From NCBI GenBank assembly GCA_021129815.1, contig JAJOKN010000024.1, forward strand, positions 1 through 13,371: DNA of 13,371 nucleotides. Direction: 5' to 3'. This DNA comes from Desulfotomaculum sp. Its GTDB lineage: Bacteria > Bacillota > Desulfotomaculia > Desulfotomaculales > Desulfohalotomaculaceae. Positions 1 through 6,471 of the stretch are shown here, in pieces. The position numbers and the translations under genes are program-made. Under the pieces are notes generated by a model that had not been told where the DNA came from, ran no database searches, and saw nothing but the letters and a program-made list of their open reading frames with translations. Each line of letters opens with the position of its first letter. The stretch's first letter is position 1.

Positions 1-54
1 ACATTTTTAATTTTTGAGCTTTTTTATTTTTGAAAAATTTGAGGAGGTGAAGCT

Positions 55-324
55 GTGATAATAGAAGTTAAAAATGTTGTAAAGATTTATCGACAGGGCA
101 GCACAGAAGTTAGAGCATTGGATCGCATCGGCTTGAAAGTAGAGAAGGGAGAGTTTATAGCCATACAAGCTCCGTCTGGATGTGGAAAATCTACTTTGCT
201 AAAATCTACTTTGCTCAATATAAGCGGACTTATAATTGCAGTGATTACAGGCATCATCGGTGGACTGTACTCTGCATTTAAAGCTGCGAAAATGAGTCCT
301 GCAGAAGCTTTAATGCATGAGTGA
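55..324 (+). pseudogene. In-frame fusion scar: ABC-transporter ATPase N-terminus joined to FtsX/MacB-type permease C-terminus
   Basis: The frame has a GTG start four bases after a strong ribosome binding site (GAGGAGGTGA, 41-50) and encodes 89 residues. Residues 1-51 match the start of a LolD/MacB-type ABC ATPase: an IEVKNVVKIYRQG opening, a VRALD segment, then Walker A with GCGKSTLL near residues 43-50. No Q-loop, signature motif or Walker B follows. After about residue 56 the protein becomes a hydrophobic stretch ending in AAKMSPAEAL, the typical cytoplasmic end of an FtsX-like permease, whose last transmembrane helix would be about residues 57-76. An intact ATPase is about 230 residues and the permease usually several hundred, so most of two genes is missing. 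Inference: a single in-frame deletion fused the two ends. The product cannot hydrolyse ATP as an ABC protein; whether the small P-loop/one-helix protein is made is unknown. A terminator follows at 370-407. Confidence 0.8.
186..215. repeat. Perfect 15-bp tandem duplication in the Walker A codons
   Basis: The 15-base unit AAAATCTACTTTGCT occurs twice head to tail (186-200 and 201-215). It repeats the peptide KSTLL, so the P-loop reads GKSTLLKSTLL. The reading frame is kept because 15 is a multiple of three. The copies are identical, which suggests a recent event, and they lie just before the apparent ATPase/permease junction. Confidence 0.9.
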
Positions 325-369
325 GGATTTAAAATTTTATCAATGCAAAGTAAATATAACCCGGGATAA

Positions 370-407
370 AAAATAGTCAAAGAGCGAAAATGCTCTTTGA
401 CTATTTT
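370..407. terminator. Bidirectional Rho-independent terminator between convergent genes
   Basis: The two 16-base arms (370-385 and 392-407) are perfectly complementary around a 6-base loop. A core of GTCAAAGAGC/GCTCTTTGAC is flanked by A and T runs. Read rightward, the stem ends in TTTT and a T-rich stretch; read leftward, it ends in a run of six or more T. It can therefore stop transcripts of both the fusion scar (+) and the glycine-ladder gene (-). The stop codon of the latter (complement of 401-403) lies inside the right arm. Confidence 0.88.
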
Positions 408-826
408 ATTTCTTCTTGTAATTTTTCAATTTCTTGCAGTGGAAAATGCGTGATGCTTGCTATTTCGTCTGGCTCCATTCCGTAAAGCAAAAGCTTTTTT
501 ATTATGTCCATACGCCCTTCTTTTCTGCCTTTTATTTCACCTTCTATCATGCCTTCTTGCTTTCCAGATTGGCACCCTTCTTCTCTGCCTTTTTTTAGTC
601 CTTCTAAGTATCCTTCTTGAAAACCTTGTTCTATACCTATGCGCATGCCTTCTTCCATGCCAGCAGCTCTGCCTTCTATTTCACCTGTTATTTTGCCGAT
701 CAGCTCAGCTTTTTCTTTTATCTTTGCGGTTATTCTTTCTATGACTTTTTTTAATTCTTCATCATCGTGTGGATAAGAAATATCGTTGTTGATATTTGGA
801 TTATTGTTTTTATCATTCATAAACAT
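401..826 (-). CDS. Glycine-ladder (GxxxG repeat) protein resembling the C-terminal tail of PD-(D/E)XK/Rpn-type transposase proteins
   Basis: This 141-residue protein has a polar Asn-rich start (residues 4-17), a charged helix (about 21-43), then a ladder of 16 glycines at exactly every fourth residue from G44 to G104, often with Glu before the Gly. It closes with a helical segment about 105-141 (DIIKKLLLYGMEPDEIASIT, then EIEKL). Such EGxxxG ladders followed by a small helical end occur at the C-terminus of PD-(D/E)XK nuclease/transposase proteins of Clostridia, and GxxxG ladders also occur in the FliH helix. No nuclease domain is present, and the N-terminus looks like a genuine start rather than a cut. 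The start at 826 has GGAGA four bases upstream; a second ATG at Met3 is possible. It lies 23 bp behind the SDR gene and probably shares its transcript. Function unknown; it could be a decayed transposase remnant or a free-standing scaffold-like helix. Confidence 0.7.
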   Translation of the reverse strand: MFMNDKNNNPNINNDISYPHDDEELKKVIERITAKIKEKAELIGKITGEIEGRAAGMEEGMRIGIEQGFQEGYLEGLKKGREEGCQSGKQEGMIEGEIKGRKEGRMDIIKKLLLYGMEPDEIASITHFPLQEIEKLQEEIK

Positions 827-849
827 CTCATCTCCATTTATTTCTTATT

Positions 850-1590
850 TTATATCCAGCCGCCATCAACGCAAATCACTTGTGCTGTTATGTAACTTGC
901 AGAGTCGCTTACTAAAAATACAGCTAGCTCAGCTACTTCTTCAGGAGTGCCCAATCGTCCAGCTGGAATTTGATTTTTTAGCATTTCCAACTCTTCTGTG
1001 CTCAATCGGCTGTTCATTTGAGTATTTATGATGCCGGGAGCAATAGCGTTTACTCTGATTCCAGATGGAGCGAGTTCTTTTGCCAAAGCTTTGGTAAAAG
1101 CGTTTATACCGCCTTTAGAAGTAGAATAAAGAACTTCACACGAGCTTCCAACATTGCCCCATACAGAAGATATGTTGATTATACTGCCCGACTTATATTT
1201 TAACATTTGCTTTACCGCGTGATGGGTGCAGTTAAAGACGCTTTTTAAGTTATTGTTTATAATATTGTTCCAGTCGTCAATATCCATGTCCGTAAACAAG
1301 CCAAACTTTGATATACCTGCGTTGTTGACCAATATATCTATTTTCCCAAATTTTTTTACTGCGCTGTTGATCAAGTAACCTGCAAAAGCGTAATCTGAAA
1401 CATCGCCTTTTATCATTTCTACGTTGTGTGTTATTTTTTTTATTTCATTTAAAGTAATGCTAGCAGACGCATCATCGCTTTTATAGTTCATGATGATGTT
1501 AGCGCCTTTTTCAGCCATTTTCAGCGCGATGCTGCGGCCTATGCCTTTTGATGTGCCTGTTATAACTGCAGTTTTTTTGTGTAAGTCCAT
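850..1590 (-). CDS. ymfI: SDR-family oxidoreductase, probable elongation factor P 5-aminopentanone reductase (YmfI type; FabG-like)
   Basis: This is a full-length classical short-chain dehydrogenase of 246 residues. The NAD(P)-binding motif TGTSKGIG is at 11-18 and NNAG at 89-92. The catalytic tetrad is N114, S142, Y155 and K159 (YSTSK). The protein ends in the usual VDGGW. The segment ISSVWGNVGSSCEVLYS (140-156) and the ISKFGLFTDM region (93-102) resemble, from memory of the family, the clostridial SDRs that reduce the 5-aminopentanone group on EF-P. FabG itself (3-oxoacyl-ACP reductase) is the main alternative, but no fatty-acid genes are nearby. The start ATG has a weak AAGG site five bases upstream. 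Its promoter is at 1652-1680, and the glycine-ladder gene follows 23 bp downstream. The SDR assignment is firm; the EF-P substrate is inference. Confidence 0.82.
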   Translation of the reverse strand: MDLHKKTAVITGTSKGIGRSIALKMAEKGANIIMNYKSDDASASITLNEIKKITHNVEMIKGDVSDYAFAGYLINSAVKKFGKIDILVNNAGISKFGLFTDMDIDDWNNIINNNLKSVFNCTHHAVKQMLKYKSGSIINISSVWGNVGSSCEVLYSTSKGGINAFTKALAKELAPSGIRVNAIAPGIINTQMNSRLSTEELEMLKNQIPAGRLGTPEEVAELAVFLVSDSASYITAQVICVDGGWI

Positions 1591-1651
1591 TTAAACCTTG
1601 AACCTTTCTTTGAAATAAGGTATTTCAATTTTTTAACACTATTTAACTATT

Positions 1652-1680
1652 ATAATACTGAAACAGCGAACTTATTGCAA
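1652..1680 (-). promoter_or_regulatory. Sigma-A-type promoter for the SDR gene
   Basis: Read leftward, TTGCAA (1680-1675) is followed by a 17-base spacer and TATTAT (1657-1652). This is a good vegetative promoter spacing about 60 bases before the SDR start. A TATAAT overlaps three bases further on, so the exact -10 element is uncertain. Confidence 0.5.
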
Positions 1681-1703
1681 TTGATTTTATGAGATTAAAA
1701 TTA

Positions 1704-1712
1704 TGTTATAAT
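1704..1712 (+). promoter_or_regulatory. Extended -10 promoter for uvrC
   Basis: A perfect TATAAT at 1707-1712 is preceded by TG at 1704-1705, which gives the extended -10 form TGnTATAAT. The best -35 candidate, TTGATT at 1681-1686, is 20 bases away, so recognition probably relies on the extended -10. A start point near 1719 would leave a leader of about 40 bases, containing AGGAG at 1741-1745. Confidence 0.55.
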
Positions 1713-1758
1713 TTAATGCCAACGAGGAACTAAAAATCAAAGGAGCGAGCGGCAATAA

Positions 1759-3594
1759 ATGGATTTGCAAGATAAGATCAACAAGCTTCCATCTAAGACA
1801 GGAGTGTATATTTTTTTTGATTCAAACGATAGTGTTATATATGTGGGGAAAGCTGTATCTTTAAGAGATCGCGTAAGGTCTTATTTTACAAAATCTAACA
1901 AGAATCCAAAGGCAAATATAATTGCAAAAAAAGCAGTTGATATTGACTATATTGTGACAGATACAGAAGTAGAAGCGCTGATACTCGAATGCAATTTGAT
2001 AAAAAAGCATCGCCCTAGATACAATGTGCTTTTAAAGGATGATAAGAGCTATCCTTATATCAAAGTGACTTTAAGCGAAGACTACCCTCGTGTGATGAGC
2101 ACCAGAAAGCTTGCAAGGGACGGTTCGCGCTATTTTGGACCGTATACAGAAGCAGGAGCTGTGCGTGAAACTTTAAAGCTCATAAAACAGATTTTTCCTC
2201 ACAGGACATGCAGCAAAACACAGTTCAGCTCGCGTTCTCGTCCCTGCCTAAATTTTCACATAAAAAGGTGTCCTGCGCCTTGTGTGAGCAAAATAAGTAA
2301 GGAAGAGTATAGAAAAATTATAGAAGAAATAATATTGTTCTTGGAAGGAAAACAAGATGATGTTGTAGCGAGGCTTGAAAGGCAGATGAATGAAGCGGCT
2401 GATAGGCTTGAGTTTGAAGTGGCAGCAAAACTTCGCGACAGGCTAGCAGCGGTTAAAAGGATTATGGAAAGACAAAGGGTTGTATGTTCTGAAGATTATG
2501 ACAGCGATGTCATAGCGTTTGCAGTACAGGATAAGAAAGCTTGTGTGATGATATTTTTTATTCGTAAAGGAAAGCTGATCGATCGCATGCAGTATTTTTT
2601 AGATATCCCTGCACCAGCGAGCGAATCTGAAGTTGTGATGAGTTTTATAAAGCAGTACTACCACGACGCTGATTTTATACCTGCTAAGATACTGCTGCCT
2701 TGTGAGGTAGAAGAAAAGGAACTTATCGAACTGTGGCTCAAAAACAGAGGAGGATTGTCAAAAGTAGAAATTTGCATGCCAAAAGAAAAAGAAGAGCTGG
2801 CAATAATGGATATGGCTTTGAAGAATGCCAGAATAACTCTTGAATGCAGTAGCCAAATAACTGATGACAGAAGTTATTTAAACCAAGCATTGGAAGAGCT
2901 GGCAGAACACTTAGGAGTAAAAGTGCCTAGAAGGATTGAATGCTTCGATATATCAAATTTGCAAGGCACAAATCAGGTAGCGTCTATGGTTGTGTTTTGT
3001 GATGCAAAGCCTGCAACTGATCAGTACAGGAAGTTCAAGATAAACTTGGATAAGCAAGATGATTTCAAAGCCATGAGAGAAGTGATTTACCGCAGGTTTG
3101 TGCGCGGAATAGAGGAAAATAAACTGATCAAAACAGGTCAGCTTTCCACAAAAGAAGCATCATTTTACCAAATGCCGGATTTGGTCATAGTGGACGGCGG
3201 AAAAGGGCAGGTGTCTGCTGCGCTTGAATCTATGAGAGAGCTAGGGGTTGAAGTGCCGCTGTTTGGATTGGCAAAAAAGCATGAAATTTTGTATGACACG
3301 TACGACAATGAAATTATACTGCCGCAGAATTCAAAAGCGCTTTATTTGATAAAGCGGATACGAGATGAAGCACATAGGTTTGCGGTGTCTTACCACAGGA
3401 AGCTGCGCGACAAAAATGAACTCAAATCTGCATTGGATGAGATAGAAGGCATAGGGCCGAAAAGAAAAAGAGCGCTTTTAAAAGAATTCGGCACAGTTGA
3501 TGCAATTGCAAGAGCAAGCATAGATGAGCTTTTAAAAGTAAAAGGCATGAATAAAAAAGCAGCAAAAACGGTGTATGAATTTTTTAATCTTTAA
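1759..3594 (+). CDS. uvrC: UvrABC excinuclease subunit C
   Basis: UvrC makes both incisions around a DNA lesion in nucleotide excision repair, after UvrA and UvrB load on the site. The 611-residue product has the usual length and domain order. The GIY-YIG nuclease (about 12-95) has GVY at 15-17 and YVG at 28-30. A four-cysteine segment follows (C151, C163, C171, C175), as in family members reported to bind an iron-sulfur cluster. The UVR UvrB-binding helix pair is at about 203-238. The RNase H-like 5'-nuclease domain is at about 391-545, with D397 (FDISN), D479 (VDGGKGQ) and H539 (DEAHR) as likely catalytic residues. Tandem helix-hairpin-helix motifs occupy about 560-609. The start ATG lies 13 bases after AGGAG (1741-1745), a slightly long spacing. 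It has its own promoter, and no convincing terminator follows. Confidence 0.97.
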   Translation: MDLQDKINKLPSKTGVYIFFDSNDSVIYVGKAVSLRDRVRSYFTKSNKNPKANIIAKKAVDIDYIVTDTEVEALILECNLIKKHRPRYNVLLKDDKSYPYIKVTLSEDYPRVMSTRKLARDGSRYFGPYTEAGAVRETLKLIKQIFPHRTCSKTQFSSRSRPCLNFHIKRCPAPCVSKISKEEYRKIIEEIILFLEGKQDDVVARLERQMNEAADRLEFEVAAKLRDRLAAVKRIMERQRVVCSEDYDSDVIAFAVQDKKACVMIFFIRKGKLIDRMQYFLDIPAPASESEVVMSFIKQYYHDADFIPAKILLPCEVEEKELIELWLKNRGGLSKVEICMPKEKEELAIMDMALKNARITLECSSQITDDRSYLNQALEELAEHLGVKVPRRIECFDISNLQGTNQVASMVVFCDAKPATDQYRKFKINLDKQDDFKAMREVIYRRFVRGIEENKLIKTGQLSTKEASFYQMPDLVIVDGGKGQVSAALESMRELGVEVPLFGLAKKHEILYDTYDNEIILPQNSKALYLIKRIRDEAHRFAVSYHRKLRDKNELKSALDEIEGIGPKRKRALLKEFGTVDAIARASIDELLKVKGMNKKAAKTVYEFFNL

Positions 3595-3653
3595 AATTTC
3601 ATGCTTTGCATTTAATTTTGGAAATCAAGAGAGTTTTAATCTTGTAATACATA

Positions 3654-3682
3654 TTGTTAGAAATAGGAATATAGGATATAAT
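3654..3682 (+). promoter_or_regulatory. Sigma-A-type promoter of the HAD-ROK-rapZ-yvcK-whiA unit
   Basis: TTGTTA at 3654-3659, a 17-base spacer, and a perfect TATAAT at 3677-3682 form a good vegetative promoter. It lies in the 125-bp gap after uvrC. The predicted start, about 3689, is 31 bases before the HAD gene ATG, leaving room for its GGAGG site (3711-3715). Confidence 0.65.
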
Positions 3683-3719
3683 GGAGGCAGTAGATGTATT
3701 TTGTTGAAATGGAGGAAAA

Positions 3720-4535
3720 ATGAAAACTAATATGAGTAAATATAGTCTTGTTGCGATAGATTTGGATGATACGCTGTTAAATGGGGACTTGAGCTTGAGC
3801 AGGCGTTCCATAGAAACTATAAATAAAGTTAAAAATACAGGTGTGAATGTGACACTTGCTACAGGGCGCATGTTCTGCTCAGCGAAAAAATATGCACAGC
3901 AGTTGGGAATTGATATTCCTCTGATAACTTATCAGGGAGCGCTAGTGAAAAGTCCATGTGAGAGAGAGCTTGTGCTTCACCGCGCAGTGCCACTGGAGCT
4001 TGCACGTCAAGTTATCAGAGATATTAAGAGGTATGGAGATTTTCACATAAACGTTTATATAGATGATAAGCTGTATGCTGAAAAGATGACAGATGCTGGA
4101 GTTCGCTACCAGAAAATTTCTCAAGTGAAGGTGAATACTGTAGGCGATCTGCTCAAGTTTTTAAAAGAACCTCCTACTAAAGTTTTGGTTTCGGCAACGG
4201 AAGAAGAAGTGGATTACTTATTGAATGAGCTAAAGCCTGTTTACAGAGATGACCTGCATGTTACCAAATCGAAGCCGTATTTTTTGGAGTTTTCTCATCC
4301 AAAGGCAAATAAAGGCGATGCGCTTGCAGTGCTTGCAGATCGTTTGGGAGTTGAAAGAGATCGCATAATTGCCATAGGTGATGGTTATAATGATGTGGAA
4401 ATGTTTGAATATGCGGGTTTGAGCATAGCAGTAGGAAATGCAAGAGATGAAATTAAAAAACTTGCAGATTATGTAACGCTTCCTAATGAACAGGATGGCG
4501 TTGCAAAAGCGTTAGAAGATATTATATTGGCTTGA
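3720..4535 (+). CDS. Cof-type HAD-IIB family sugar-phosphate phosphatase
   Basis: This 271-residue protein has all four HAD motifs. Motif I is D14-L-D16-D-T18, with D14 as the nucleophile. Motif II is T48 in ATGR. Motif III is K198 in NKGDAL. Motif IV is G220-D221-G-Y-N-D225. The cap domain between about 85 and 190 is of the IIB (Cof) type. Such enzymes are soluble and usually dephosphorylate sugar phosphates or phosphorylated cofactors; the substrate cannot be read from the sequence. GGAGG four bases before the first ATG supports this start; Met5 is a weaker alternative. It is the first gene after the 3654-3682 promoter. The ROK kinase start follows 39 bp after its stop, so a phosphatase and a sugar kinase may be co-expressed. 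Confidence 0.92.
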   Translation: MKTNMSKYSLVAIDLDDTLLNGDLSLSRRSIETINKVKNTGVNVTLATGRMFCSAKKYAQQLGIDIPLITYQGALVKSPCERELVLHRAVPLELARQVIRDIKRYGDFHINVYIDDKLYAEKMTDAGVRYQKISQVKVNTVGDLLKFLKEPPTKVLVSATEEEVDYLLNELKPVYRDDLHVTKSKPYFLEFSHPKANKGDALAVLADRLGVERDRIIAIGDGYNDVEMFEYAGLSIAVGNARDEIKKLADYVTLPNEQDGVAKALEDIILA

Positions 4536-4574
4536 TTGGCTTTAAACAATAGATAGTGCTCGTGGTGAAGAAGA

Positions 4575-5546
4575 TTGTTTAAAAGAGAATGCATAGTTGG
4601 AATTGATATAGGCGGCACTAAAATATTGACTGTTGTTGCAGATATGCACTGCAATGTGCTTGCAAAAGTAGAGAGTTTGACAAATGCCTTTGAAGGATAT
4701 GAAAGAGTTATCGATAGAATAGTAAGCAGCATTTATACAGCACTTGAGCGTGCAGGTATCGATGTAAAAGAGGTTTGTGCGGCAGCAGCATGCGTGCCGG
4801 GACCGGAGCTGGATGTAAAAAAAGGGGTGGTGTATTTTGCAGGCAATTTGAATTGGAAGAACGTAGATTTAAAAGAAATACTTGAGAGAAAACTTAAAGT
4901 TCCCGTGTTTATTGAAAATGACGCGAATTCAGCTGCACTAGGGGAATGTTTGTTTGGTGCTGGGCAAGGAACTTCTGATATGGTTTACGTTACTGTGAGC
5001 ACAGGCATTGGGTGCGGTATTATAATAAACAAAAAAATATACCATGGAGCATCGGATAGCGCAGGGGAAATTGGTCATATGGTTGTGTTGCCAGGAGGAC
5101 CTGCGTGTTCTTGTGGGAATAGAGGCTGCCTTGAAGCGTTAGCTTCAGGAACGGCGATAGCGAGAGATGCAAAAGAGCTGGCAAAGAAAGGATGTGCAGA
5201 TGCTGTTTTAAAAGCTGCTGGTGGTGAGATAGAGAAGATAAATGCTTTAGCAGTAGCAAAAGCTGCAAAAGCAGGGGACGGCACAGCAAAAGAGATCTTT
5301 TACAGAGCAGGGAGAATGCTGGGTTTAGGACTTGCAAACCTGGTGAATTTAATAAACCCTTCGCTTATAGTGTTGGGTGGAGGTGTTATGAAGTCCAAAG
5401 AATTGATGTGGGAACCGATGGAGAAAGAGTTTTATGCTCGTGCTATCAAAAGAGCAGGGCAGAATGTAGAAATTGTAAGCGCAGAGCTAGGTTCTATGTC
5501 AGGAATAATGGGAGCGCTTGCAATAGCAAGGAGCTACATTGAATAA
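4575..5546 (+). CDS. glcK: ROK-family glucokinase
   Basis: It phosphorylates glucose (or a related hexose) with ATP, feeding glycolysis, in the cytoplasm. The 323-residue product has the phosphate-binding motif DIGGTK (11-16), the catalytic END motif with D116, the sugar-binding E165-x2-H168 motif, and the ROK zinc site (H168, C178, C180, C185 in CSCGNRGC). A glycine-rich VLGGG is at 266-270. The start is TTG. A TGA lies in frame three codons upstream and no ATG or GTG occurs before the DIGGTK motif, so TTG is forced. GGTGA lies six bases upstream. The rapZ start lies 13 bases after the stop. Specificity for glucose rather than fructose, mannose or N-acetylglucosamine is inferred from overall resemblance to clostridial glucokinases. 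Confidence 0.9.
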   Translation: MFKRECIVGIDIGGTKILTVVADMHCNVLAKVESLTNAFEGYERVIDRIVSSIYTALERAGIDVKEVCAAAACVPGPELDVKKGVVYFAGNLNWKNVDLKEILERKLKVPVFIENDANSAALGECLFGAGQGTSDMVYVTVSTGIGCGIIINKKIYHGASDSAGEIGHMVVLPGGPACSCGNRGCLEALASGTAIARDAKELAKKGCADAVLKAAGGEIEKINALAVAKAAKAGDGTAKEIFYRAGRMLGLGLANLVNLINPSLIVLGGGVMKSKELMWEPMEKEFYARAIKRAGQNVEIVSAELGSMSGIMGALAIARSYIE

Positions 5547-5559
5547 AAAGGTGATTTTG

Positions 5560-6447
5560 ATGGCTGATAAAATTTCCAAAATATTGATTATATCTGGTCT
5601 TTTAGGGGCAGGAAAAACCACAGCGGTGCGAATTTTGGAAGACATGGGATTTTTTATAATCGACAACTTGCCTCCTGCATTGATAACTGAATTTGTTGAG
5701 TTATGCAAACGAACTAGAGATAAACTCCATACGCAAAAAATTGCAATAGTAATTGATGTGAGGGCTGGTAAGTTTTTGAATGAAGTTTTTGATGCTTTGA
5801 ATGAGTTGGAAAAAAGAGGTATTGCCTATGAAATATTGTTTTTGGAAGCTTCTGAAGATGTGCTTGTCAGCAGGTATAAAGAATCACGAAGGCGGCATCC
5901 GCTGTTCGGTACTGAAATACTAGAAGACATACGGCAAGAGCGAATGCTGCTCAGTGAAATCAGAGGGCATGCTGATAAAATAATTGATACCTCTAGTTTG
6001 AGCACAAAGCAGTTGAGAGAGGAATTGCAAAACATCTATTCCGATGAGCAGTATGACATGGGTTTATTCATAACTGTGGTTTCTTTTGGATTTAAATATG
6101 GAATTCCATTGGATGCAGATATTGTATGGGATGTGAGGTTTTTATCTAATCCTTATTATGTAAATGAGTTGAGAGCGCTTTCAGGGAATGATAAAGAAGT
6201 AATACAGTTTATGCGAAAATCAAATGCTACAGCAGAGTTTTTAGAGAAATTTTCGGATATACTGGAGTTTGTGATACCAAATTACGAAAAGGAAGGGAAA
6301 TCTGCTCTTACTATTGCTGTTGGCTGTACAGGTGGCAGGCATCGCTCTGTTTTTATAGCTAATTCTATAGGTGAATTTTTAAAGAGCAAGAATTACAAAT
6401 GCGCTGTGAGGCACAGGGATTTAGTGCGTGAGATGAGCAGTTATTAA
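5560..6447 (+). CDS. rapZ: RapZ/YvcJ family P-loop nucleotide-binding protein
   Basis: RapZ-type proteins bind and hydrolyse nucleotides. In E. coli RapZ guides decay of the GlmZ small RNA, which controls amino-sugar synthesis; in Bacillus YvcJ affects competence. The Firmicute role is not settled. Chosen at ATG 5560 the product is 295 residues. Walker A is G13-LLGAGK-T20, DNLP is at 35-38, a VIDVR strand is at 64-68, and the conserved C-terminal domain has FGFKYGIP (176-183), DVRFLSNPYY (191-200) and CTGGRHRSV (256-264). Most relatives have Ser where L15 stands and Gln where R260 stands. The ATG lies five bases after AAAGGTGA (5547-5554), which decides the start. An earlier in-frame TTG at 5539 overlaps the glucokinase end and lacks such a site. 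It lies just upstream of yvcK, as usual. Confidence 0.95.
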   Translation: MADKISKILIISGLLGAGKTTAVRILEDMGFFIIDNLPPALITEFVELCKRTRDKLHTQKIAIVIDVRAGKFLNEVFDALNELEKRGIAYEILFLEASEDVLVSRYKESRRRHPLFGTEILEDIRQERMLLSEIRGHADKIIDTSSLSTKQLREELQNIYSDEQYDMGLFITVVSFGFKYGIPLDADIVWDVRFLSNPYYVNELRALSGNDKEVIQFMRKSNATAEFLEKFSDILEFVIPNYEKEGKSALTIAVGCTGGRHRSVFIANSIGEFLKSKNYKCAVRHRDLVREMSSY

Positions 6448-6460
6448 AAAGTTAAGTGGT

Positions 6461-6465
6461 AGGTG
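6461..6465 (+). promoter_or_regulatory. Ribosome binding site that decides the yvcK start
   Basis: AGGTG lies six bases before the TTG at 6472. An in-frame GTG at 6463 falls inside this site, and a TAG stop directly precedes that GTG, so translation most plausibly begins at TTG 6472. Confidence 0.65.
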
Positions 6466-6471
6466 TGTTTT

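Noticed and set aside
510..700. Pyrimidine-rich plus strand as a possible CRISPR-like or short-repeat array
   Set aside because: The 12-base periodicity is explained by the EGxxxG codons of the minus-strand protein; there are no identical repeats with unique spacers.
1018..1203. Plus-strand open frame opposite the SDR gene
   Set aside because: It has no family resemblance or ribosome binding site and lies antisense to a clear SDR with intact catalytic residues.
3593..3619. Possible terminator hairpin after uvrC (AAAATT/AATTTT and ATGC/GCAT arms)
   Set aside because: The stem is broken by a 2x2 internal loop, is almost all A-T, and lacks a GC-rich core and T-run, so it is too weak to call.
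3681..3707. Short ATG-started frame before the HAD gene
   Set aside because: Only eight codons, and its ATG overlaps the -10 box of the promoter, so it would not be in the transcript.
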